Shown: positions 51,742-59,932 of the stretch, in pieces | How positions within the stretch are numbered: position 1 is the stretch's first letter | Layout: each line of letters begins with the position of its first letter | Notes under the pieces: generated by a model | What the model saw: only the letters and a program-made list of their open reading frames with translations | What the model was told of the DNA's origin: nothing | The model's database searches: none | From: Sphaerolaimus hirsutus | Taxonomy: Eukaryota > Nematoda > Chromadorea > Monhysterida > Sphaerolaimidae | DNA: 64,000 nucleotides | Direction: 5' to 3' | Assembly: GCA_964036195.1 (NCBI GenBank) | Contig: OZ038454.1 | Coordinates: 7,502,001-7,566,000, forward strand | Translations under genes and position numbers: made by a program

Positions 51742-52839
51742 TGTGTAACATTATCGTAAAATGTAAAACCTTTAATATTTAAGTTGACGTTCTTATGTTC
51801 ACTTTTATATTTAATTAATTCAATTTCTTACGATTCCATTCATATTTACATTCCAATTTTAACATCTTCACATTCACCATTTAATATCTCAAGCGATGTT
51901 GTTTACAACGTGCGCTTCACATCGCTCACATATTTAGATCTTAGTCATTGCTCACATTCCGCCACATTTCCTTGACAAGCAGCACGCAAATACGCCGTCA
52001 TGTTTATGTTAAGCGGCGGGCCCGCCCCGAGTGGGGGGCCGGGCCCGCGCGCCATTTCAAATGCCGTCTGGCTTGTCTCACATTTTCACTATCTTGCCAG
52101 TTTAGCTTGCTTTTCATCGGAGAAGCGAGCGGGCAAGGATTGAACTTTCACAATTGGAAATGTTGGGTAAAAATCGGAGATTAGAACCGACCGATTGGCG
52201 CCAAACCAATCGCCATCGGTCTGGCCCTTAAAAGCCGATTTCACAGCTAGAATCGGCAGTGTTTGCAACCTCGTCAACTTCACACGAATCTCTTCCTAGG
52301 ATCTAAATAAGCGCCGTAGTCACTTTATTAAGTCGCTTGTTTTTGGTGCTAAGTTTTACGCTTGGTGCTTTAAGTCACCTCAGTGCTTTATTTCACACCT
52401 GCGCTGTTAGAGGTGCTTTATTCACAACCGCGCCACTTAATTGTCGCCTTTTGTCGTAATTAAGTGCCTTCTTTAAATTGCCTTATTTCTCCGGTAATTA
52501 GAGCTTCTTTTACGTTTTATTTAAGTAATTAATTTAGTTGTAAATTAATTCCTTTGTTTACGTAAATTTTTATATATATTTTATTTACATTTATTTCTTT
52601 GTATTTAATTGTCTAAATAAAAACGTTCGTCAAAACCTTTGGTAAACAGTCTTAATTTGCTTCACACTAACTCACGTCAATTCACTTCAACTCAACTAAT
52701 CACATTTGATAAAATAACGGAACGTCAACTAGAGACGACGCTTCACGTCAACTTTCACTTGTTCACATTTGTCCTCTTCCTCGGTTAGGAATAGGAGCTG
52801 GTTCACAAGTCACTTCAACAAGTTCCGTAATATTTTACA
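51742..52839 (+). repeat. 3' LTR, copy 1
   Basis: 1098 bp, differing from the 5' LTR at five positions that I can find (near 51801, 52015, 52429, 52528 and 52627). The AATAAA signal is at 52616-52621. A short CGGGAG purine patch precedes it, with no long polypurine tract. It is followed by GCAGG (52840-52844), the right target duplication. Confidence 0.95.
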
Positions 52840-53156
52840 GCAGGTAGAAATTACGTTGTCAGAGTGCCAAAACACAAAAATGTCAGAAAAATGGCTAGTG
52901 AGAACATCCAAGGTGTTCAGAAGAACTATGATTCAGGGTTGTTCACACATTCAGTTTTGTTTGAATTGATGCTCTGATATTGAAATGCTGTCGTGTTTCA
53001 TAAAAAAACAGTATGATAAAATGAATGATGTGCGAAAAATTTGGTGAAAAAAACGGCAGCCTCCAATAGAACGGCACCCTCAGGCTCCAACAGAACGGCA
53101 GGTAAAAAAGTTGGCAAAAAATAGAATGGCGCTTTTTTATTAGAAGAAATACGGTA
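52840..53156. mobile_element. AATAGAA-word element, right half
   Basis: It resumes at the duplicated GCAGG, continues through a centre homologous to 27194-27360 (AGAGTGCCAAAACAC, TTCAGGGTTGTT), then CTCCAATAGAACGGC words and the end TATTAGAAGAAATACGGTA. A second pair of inverted AAC/GGC words shows the same palindromic plan as the paralogue. Confidence 0.92.
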
Positions 53157-53374
53157 ATAGTATCAAAGCTGACTTTGGGATATACTGTCACTGTGGAGTG
53201 CATTTGGATCACCTTTAAATTGTTATTGCGGAGTGCCATCAATGTCGCCATGTTGAACATTGCGAGGCTGAAAATGATTGACAAAGGCTGAAAAGGCTGA
53301 AAAAGGTTGTGATAAATATTGACAGAAAACATTTCTGTTATCGTGGAAAGATGCAGTGTGGATATGGTGATGAT

Positions 53375-54014
53375 TAGGGTGTCAAATTTCCATTTTCCGT
53401 TTTCCGTTTCCGTTTCCAGCAGGCAAATTTTTTCCGTTTTCCGTTCCGTTTTCCGGCTTCTGAAGTTTTTTTTCCGTTTTCCGTTCCGTTTTCCGGCAAC
53501 TTTTTTTCCGTTTCCGTTTTTCCGGCTCATTTTCCGTTTTCCGGCTAAATTTTCAGTTTTTCTGCCTTTTTTCCGTTTTCCGCCTCAATTTCCAGTTTTT
53601 CCACCTTTTTTTGATTTTCCGCCTCAATTTTCCATTTTTCCGCCTCATGTTACCTTTTTCTGGCTCAACTTTCTGTTTTCTGATCAGCCAAACTGGTAAA
53701 AATTCATGCAGATTATCAATGATGTGAAAATTTCTGCTAATTTTTTCCACTTCCAGCAAAATTTCAGCAAATTTTACCCGTTTTCTGGCAAAACTTCAGC
53801 AAATTTTTCCATTTCCGTGCAAATTTGATTTTTCCGTTTACGTTTTTCCGGCCTCTTTTTCTGTTTTCTGGCTGCTGAAAATTTTTTTCCGTTTCCGTTT
53901 CCGTTTTCCGCCAAGTGCAAATTTTTTTCCGTTTTCCGTTCCGTTTTCCGGCCGCTGAAACAATTTTTCCGTTTCCGTTTCCGTTTTCCGTAAAAAAATT
54001 TTTTTGACACCCTA
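53375..54014. mobile_element. TTTCCG-word hAT-type element, 640 bp
   Basis: TAGGGTGTCAAATTTCC and TTTTTTTGACACCCTA, flanked by GTGATGAT and GTAATGAT (7 of 8 match). The left part has more than twenty TTTTCCG(T/G) words. A short centre at about 53680-53760 differs. The right part again carries CCGTTTTCCG words in the same, not inverted, sense. Confidence 0.9.
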
Positions 54015-54038
54015 GTAATGATGCACTCTGCACGTATT

Positions 54039-54235
54039 TACCGTATTTCCTCGAAATACCCCCCTCGAAAACCCCCCCTCGAAATACCCCCCCCCTCGAA
54101 ATACCCCCCCCCCCTCAAAATGGACACTATGAACTTATAAACCCCCCCTCGAAATACCCCCCTCGTTTAACCCCCCTCAAAATTCTCACTCTGAAAAAAA
54201 TAAACCCCCCGGGGGTATTTCGAGGAAATACGGTA
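54039..54235. mobile_element. TACCGTATTTCC family, complete 197-bp copy
   Basis: TACCGTATTTCCTCGAAATA and TATTTCGAGGAAATACGGTA are near-perfect inverted ends bounded by TA. The interior alternates CCCCCCTCGAAATACC and CTCAAAATGGACAC words, all on one strand. It lies 24 bp to the right of the hAT-type element above. Confidence 0.9.
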
Positions 54236-54243
54236 GTGCCAAT

Positions 54244-54371
54244 TAGGGTTGGGAATTTAAAAAACTTTGGGTTCGGGTATTGGCTCCAAAAAAGTTCTGG
54301 TTCGGGTATCGGGTTCGTAAAAATGTGTAGGTATCGCGTTCATTTCGGGTCGAGTCCGTTTCCCAACCCTA
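54244..54371. mobile_element. TAGGGTTGGGAA inverted element, 128 bp
   Basis: TAGGGTTGGGAATTTAAAAA and CCGTTTCCCAACCCTA are the ends; the interior iterates GGTTCGGGTAT words. The flanking octamers GTGCCAAT and GTACCTGT agree at only five positions, so any target duplication has decayed. Confidence 0.65.
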
Positions 54372-54879
54372 GTACCTGTCACTATGGCCCAATTATCCAG
54401 CACCACGTCATAAATAGAAACCAAACGACGTAGGCTCCCTGGCCATGTAAACCCGCTAGCCATGTGTACACGGCTGCCACGTAATTCTACCCGTTGGTCA
54501 TGTAGACCCGGCAGCCATGTAGAGGCATTAGGAATATGTTTACTTTTTAAAGTGAAAAGTCACATCACAGTAAAACGTCAAAAATGTCTATTTTTTGTTT
54601 TTGTCACTGTTCACTTTTTAAAGTGCGTAACACATTTGAATGTAGTCAAATATGATAAGTAATGACATTTCTTATAATATCTGACATTACTAAAATGTGT
54701 AAAGTGAACTTTAAAAGTGTAAACTTTCAAAGTAAAAAGTGACAAAAAAGTCAAAAATATCTATTTTACTTGCCACCATTTGCTTACTCTGTAACGTGAT
54801 AAAAAGTGATAGACCAAGGATTGGTGTTGTACATGGCTGTCGCTGTCGGGTCTACATGGTCAGCGGGTAGAGTTACATG

Positions 54880-55721
54880 TAGTGATGGAAAAGCGCCAGA
54901 AAAAAGGGCGCCAGGCGCCAATGGCGCCATGGCGCCATTCAGAAAATGGGCGCCAAGCGCCAAGGGCGCCACAGAAAAAGGGCGCCATGGCGCCATTTGG
55001 AAAGTGGGCGCCAGGCGCCAGTGGCGCCACGGAAAGAGGGCGCCAAGCGCCAAGGGCGCCATGGCGCCATTTGAAAAATAGGGCGCCGGGGCAAATAAGT
55101 GGATACAATACCTTGCGTGTGCTAAAAATGTTTCTACAGCACTGTAGTAGACGCATTCACTTCTTTATTCTAGTTATAAGGATGTCATGAACACAGACTA
55201 GACTAGCAACAATAAAAATTTCAGGACTTCCACGTGGCTCTCAATTAAAACACAATGACATTTGTCATTTAACAACAGTCCATACACTTCAAATAAATTT
55301 TTAATTTCTAATGGATGTTTCCTTGAAATGGACAAAAACAGAATTGTGATGATTTGAATCCGTTGATTAACGAGTTTGCAAGTATGATGGTCCATCATTC
55401 TCGGTCTGATCCATCAGACATATCTGATGAACCGTATGGATGAAAAACTATCACCCAATTCCATTTTTCTGTCGAATTTCGATCATCTATGGACACGCTT
55501 TTTTATTATTTTTTATTTACACAGTATTGAGCCTTTTTGGCGCCATTTTAAAGCAGGGCGCCAGGCGCCAAGCGCCAAGGGCGCCATGGCGCCTTTAAGA
55601 ATGTGGGCGCCAGGCGCCAAGGGCGCCACAGAAAAAGGGCGCCAAGCGCCAATGGCGCCATGGCGCGGCGCCATTTGGCGCCCTCAAATGGCGCCAGCGC
55701 CATGGCGCCATTCCATCACTA
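54880..55721. mobile_element. GGCGCC-word hAT-type element, 8-bp target duplication GTTACATG
   Basis: TAGTGATGGAAAAGCGCC and GGCGCCATTCCATCACTA, flanked exactly by GTTACATG (54872-54879 and 55722-55729). Two blocks of GGCGCC words (54893-55090 and 55537-55711) surround about 450 bp of ordinary AT-rich sequence. This gives the family a plan of word arrays at both ends around a unique core. No transposase in the core. Confidence 0.93.
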
Positions 55722-55957
55722 GTTACATGCCAGCCGGGTCTACATGGCCAGCACGTTCACACGGCCGCTGGCACATGGTCAACCAAGAAGGTGTAATAGG
55801 AACTCACCAGATGATAGCTACAGTGCAGGAAACTGCACAGTGCCAGAAAAGAAAAACACCGCAGCCTGAATCTGCGAACACAAAGCCGTACCAATATGGT
55901 GAAACCACAAAATCACACTCCTCGTTCCACAAGAAGTAACCCTGTGTGAATAATGTT

Positions 55958-56157
55958 NNNNNNNNNNNNNNNNNNNNNNNNNNNNNNNNNNNNNNNNNNN
56001 NNNNNNNNNNNNNNNNNNNNNNNNNNNNNNNNNNNNNNNNNNNNNNNNNNNNNNNNNNNNNNNNNNNNNNNNNNNNNNNNNNNNNNNNNNNNNNNNNNNN
56101 NNNNNNNNNNNNNNNNNNNNNNNNNNNNNNNNNNNNNNNNNNNNNNNNNNNNNNNNN
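55958..56157. other. Assembly gap (200 N)
   Basis: Exactly 200 unknown bases. Confidence 0.99.
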
Positions 56158-56700
56158 TTTTATGAAAATTGCATGAATTAACCACCGTTGGCAGGCTTCC
56201 AAATTGAACCACTCGTGCAAGGTGTAAAGTCACTGCAGTATACACACTTCACCATGCAGTGAAGTTGTGACGAAAAAATTTAAGTGTTGATCAATAGTGT
56301 TAAGTAGCAGAAGGGGCGGGGCTACTCGGCAAAAATTCGAGAAAATCGGGCACAAGTTTGAAAATGAACGTAAGGGTGAAAAACAGCGACTGGGTACACG
56401 CGGAGATCATAACTAAAAACCGACGCTCACCAAACTGTCAGCAAAACACACAAAACGATGATATCTATCTAAAACGTCATGCGAAAAGTGAAAAGAGACA
56501 ATACTGCGGGTGCGCTAAAAACAGCGACGACGCGAGCGCATGAGATTAATTTAGGGCGCCGGGCGCCGCTGCCACCCGCAGTAAGTATGCATGCATCACC
56601 CACAATCAATTCGGGAGGGATTTGCGAAGTGGGTGCACAGAATGCGCATATATTGCCGCGCGGCGCCGTCTATTCGAAATAAGTGTCAGTATTTATGTCA
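56158..56700. other. Region without recognisable genes
   Basis: CpG-containing, non-repetitive sequence with short open frames only (61 and 67 codons). The 18950-19150 region shares words with it (TTAACCATCGTTGGCACAC and TTAACCACCGTTGGCAGGC, both next to gaps), so the two gaps may conceal the same repeat. Confidence 0.45.
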
Positions 56701-56737
56701 GTGACAATGGGGGGCGGGGTATATCGTGTTCCAGACT

Positions 56738-56956
56738 CAGACTCTGTAAAACACCCGGTAAAGTGTAAACTACCCTGTAAAATATCATGTGTCAGTAAAA
56801 GACCGTGTAAAATGTCAGGTGTCATGTAAAAGACCCTGTGTCTCTACAGAGTCTTTTACATGACACATGACATCTTACAGGGTCTTTTACATGACACATG
56901 GGATTTTACAGGGTCATTTGCCAGGGTCTTTTACACAGCCTTGGGGGTTTTTACTG
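56738..56956. mobile_element. CTGTAAAAGACC-word inverted element
   Basis: CAGACTCTGTAAAACACCCGG at the left; inverted words CATGACACATGACATCTTACAGGGTC through the right half, ending GGGTTTTTACTG. The strand switch of the words is near 56845. Confidence 0.75.
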
Positions 56957-56989
56957 CCCCCCATGATCCATGATGGAAAAGCACCAGGA

Positions 56990-57385
56990 AAAATGGCGCC
57001 GTGACGAAACACAAAAGGAGGGTACCACGCCCTAACGGCACATTTCTTCTGAGTTCTGATTGTAGCGTTTCTGATGTTTGGATTATTATTTACGTTATTT
57101 CCCGGTAGTTGCACCGCACATATTTTATTATACGTTTATACATATATGTTTTTATACCTAATTTCATTTGTTCACACACCTCCTTCCCATGATGACTTCA
57201 ATAGCTAGAAAAAGCCAAAAAAATGTTCTGGTAAAGAGCATTACGTATTTACGACATTCAATTCAAAAGCTACCGCAAATTCCAATTTTCCTTCAACAAA
57301 AATAGTATTCAATGCAAAAAAAACTGCAATTTGTGTTTTAACGAATTTTGGTACAACAAAGTTTTTGCATTCAGACGATCTCACC
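56990..57385. other. Region without recognisable genes
   Basis: AT-rich sequence; an isolated CATGATGGAAAAGCACCAGG at 56970 is a solo GGCGCC-family end. Nothing else is seen. Confidence 0.5.
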
Positions 57386-57635
57386 TAGTGATTGAATGGC
57401 GCCATGGCGCTGGCGCCATTTGAGGGCGCCAAAGGGCGCCGCGCCATGGCGCCCTTGGCGCTTGGCGCCCTCTTTCCGTGGCGCCAATGGCGCCTGGCGC
57501 ACACTTTCTGAATGGCGCCATGGCGCCTGGCGCCCTTTTTCTGTGGCGCCCTTGGCGCTTGGCGCCCAGTTTCCTAATCGTGCGATGGCACCATTGGCGC
57601 CTGGCGCCCTTTTTCCTGGCGCTTTTCCATCACTA
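57386..57635. mobile_element. GGCGCC-word hAT-type element, 8-bp target duplication ATCTCACC
   Basis: TAGTGATTGAATGGCGCC and GGCGCTTTTCCATCACTA, flanked exactly by ATCTCACC (57378-57385 and 57636-57643). About twenty GGCGCC words are separated by CCCTTTTTC or ACACTTTC spacers. It has no unique core, unlike the copy at 54880. This is the best reference copy for the family ends. Confidence 0.95.
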
Positions 57636-58146
57636 ATCTCACCGCAACCCAATCACATCCCTACAGGCAGATTGATTCAAATCGCTGTTGTTTCACCCTA
57701 ACATTTTCATTTTGTGAAGCACCGCCAAGCACCTCGACCCACCAACCGAGTGTCATCGAACAGTGAACGAATTCTCAAATGATGATAAAATTGTGTATTT
57801 ACACCAGAAAGTCTCAAATTTGTCCCCAACCTTGTGAAACTGCTCCCCTTGAATATGTTGAAAAAGTAAGTACTCCCATTGAACAACCCCCCTCTGGTAA
57901 AGATGTCATACGTATTTGAAAACATTCAATGAAACCAGACTGACCAAAAAGCACAAGGCTGACACTGTATGGATATCTGCAGCTTCACTGAACCAAGAAA
58001 GCTCATTTGCACACAGTCCAGGACGTCCATTGTTCATGTTCATCCAGAAATTAACACAGTTCATTGCACAGAAAACTTTTCACCAACCAAGAATTTATTA
58101 ATTGTACAAAACCAACATTTTTCAGTGTATATCAAATTATTCAAAC

Positions 58147-58560
58147 ATGTCTTATAGTAGAAGTAGAAGCAAAGGGTATGGAAGTGACAACTCTGGAGCT
58201 GATCATAATTCTAATCAGAGTGAAAATTTGCACTCTGATTTTAGACTGGTTTGTGGGCCAACATTATTTGCATATTTTATCTAAAAATCAATCCACATTT
58301 GTTTTTACATTTACAGCCATTGTCCAACATCATGAGCCTGAGAAACCAGTTGAAAGGAAAGCAGAAAAAATTCAAAAAGAAATATGAAATTACAAGAGAA
58401 AACCTTTGCAATACAGCTATAAATAAAATAGACAGCACACAAAGTTTAGTCCATAAATTGGACAGAGAATACAGGAATGCCATCAGAGAAGGTTTACAAA
58501 AATTGCTCAACTTATTTTTTTCATGCCATTTAAGATCATACTTATTTACATTCTAGGAGA
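58147..58560 (+). pseudogene. 5' exons of a host gene cut by BEL/Pao copy 2
   Basis: ATG at 58147 opens exon 58147-58248 (34 codons, serine-rich, MSYSRSRSKGYGSDNSG). A 68-bp GT-AG intron (58249-58316, ACATTTACAG) leads to exon 58317-58491 (58 codons plus one base), a lysine-rich probable coiled coil (LRNQLKGKQKKFKKKYEITR). A second, 65-bp intron (58492-58556, donor GGTTTAC, acceptor TTACATTCTAG) opens exon 3, of which only GAGA remains before the LTR begins at 58561. Reading on into the LTR meets a stop within three codons. Frames fit at the first intron. I do not recognise the protein family. Whether the gene is disabled depends on the allele and on the sequence beyond the window. Confidence 0.55.
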
Positions 58561-59655
58561 TGTGTAACATTATCGTAAAATGTAAAACCTTTAATATTTA
58601 AGTTGACGTTCTTATGTTCGCTTTTATATTTAGTTAATTCAATTTATCAAGATTCCATTTTAATTGACATTCCATTTTTTAACATCTTCACATTCGTCAT
58701 TTAATATCTCAAGCGACGTTGTTTACAACGTGCGCTTTACATCGCTCACATATTTAGATCTTAGTCATTGCTCACATTCCGCCACATTTCCTTGACAAGC
58801 AGCACGCAAATACGCCGTCATGTTTATGTTAAGCGGCGGGCTCGCCCCAAGCGGGGGGCCGGGCCCGCGCGCCATTTCAAATGTTGTCTGGCTTGTCTCA
58901 CATTTTCACTATCTTGCCAGTTTAGCTCGCTTTTCATCGGAGAAGCGAGCGGGCAAGGATTGAACTTTCACAATTGGAAATGTTGGGTAAAAATCGGAGA
59001 TTAGAGCCGACCGATTGGCGCCAAGTCAATCGCCATCGGTCTGGCCCTTAAAAGCCGATTTCACAGCTAGAATCGGCAGTGTTTGCAACCTCGTCAACTT
59101 CACACAAATCTCGTCCTAGGATCTAAATAAGCGCCGTTGTCACTTTATTAAGTCGCTTGTTTTTGGTGCTAAGTTTAACCCTTGGTGCTTTAAGTCACCT
59201 CAGTGCTTTATTCACACCTGCGCTTTTGAGGTGCTTTGTTCACAACCGCGCCACTTTATTGTTGCCTTTTGTCGTAATTAAGTGCTTTCTTTAAATTGCC
59301 TTATTTCTCTGGTAATTAGAGCTTCTTTTACGTTTCATTTAAGTAATTTATTTAGTTGTAAATTAATTCCTTTATTTACGTATATTTTATATATTTTATT
59401 TACATTTATTTCTTTGTATTTAATTGTCTAAATAAAAACGTTCGTCAAAACCTTTTGTAAACAATCTAAATTTGCTTCACACTAACTCACGTCAATTCAC
59501 TTCAACTCAACTAATCACATTTGATAAAATAACGGAACATCAACTAAGAGACGACGCTTCACGTCAACTTTCATACGTTCACATTTGTCCTCTTCCTCGG
59601 TTAGGAATAGGAGCTGGTTCACAAGTCACTTCGACAAGTTCCGTATTATTTTACA
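58561..59655 (+). repeat. 5' LTR, copy 2
   Basis: 1095 bp, ending CCGTATTATTTTACA. The AATAAA signal and the GC-rich hairpin are kept (GCGGGCTCGCCCC / GGGGGGCCGGGCCCGC, with changes in the left strand only). TCACA words are retained throughout. Confidence 0.95.
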
Positions 59656-59676
59656 TGGCGCAGCGAGCAGGGTGAC
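59656..59676 (+). other. Primer-binding site, copy 2
   Basis: TGGCGCAGCGAGCAGGGTGAC directly follows the LTR, as in copy 1. Confidence 0.75.
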
Positions 59677-59932
59677 TAATTAACTAATTGGTCACTCTAA
59701 TTAAGTCGTCTCGCGCGAAATTTCATTGGAAATTGTGTTTCACAGCCTGAGTCACACGCACGAGGTTACGGTAACACGGTTTTGGACGCAAAATCGTTAG
59801 TAGCGCGTGCATATTTACTTATGATTTTACAAGTACAAGTCACAAGTAACAAAATATTTATTTTTATTAATTTATTTCGTTCACAGCTAGCTACCACTTT
59901 GCTAATAAGCAAACCATCGATCGAAATTTGCT

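Larger units (their letters stand above)
40564..52839 (+). mobile_element. Complete BEL/Pao-type LTR retrotransposon with envelope-like region (copy 1)
   Basis: The 12,276-bp element has TG...CA LTRs of 1098 bp each that differ at five positions by my count. It also has a 5-bp target duplication, a primer-binding site directly after the 5' LTR, and one gag-pol-env frame (41939-51232) broken by a single in-frame stop at 42539-42541. An overlapping frame runs to 51636. Domain order (gag with three zinc knuckles, protease, RT, RNase H, integrase, DUF5641-like, envelope-like) is that of BEL/Pao elements that have gained an envelope. LTR identity of about 99.5% points to a recent insertion. A second, diverged copy starts at 58561 in the same orientation. 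Confidence 0.95.

Noticed and set aside
54806..55190. Alanine/proline-rich frames of 90-110 codons in GGCGCC regions (also 11.8, 16.0, 35.3 and 57.4 kb)
   Set aside because: The self-complementary GGCGCC words keep both strands open. Target duplications mark these as transposons.
9682..57635. GC-rich clusters as CpG-island promoters
   Set aside because: They coincide with transposon arrays that have inverted ends and target duplications, and no gene start lies next to them.
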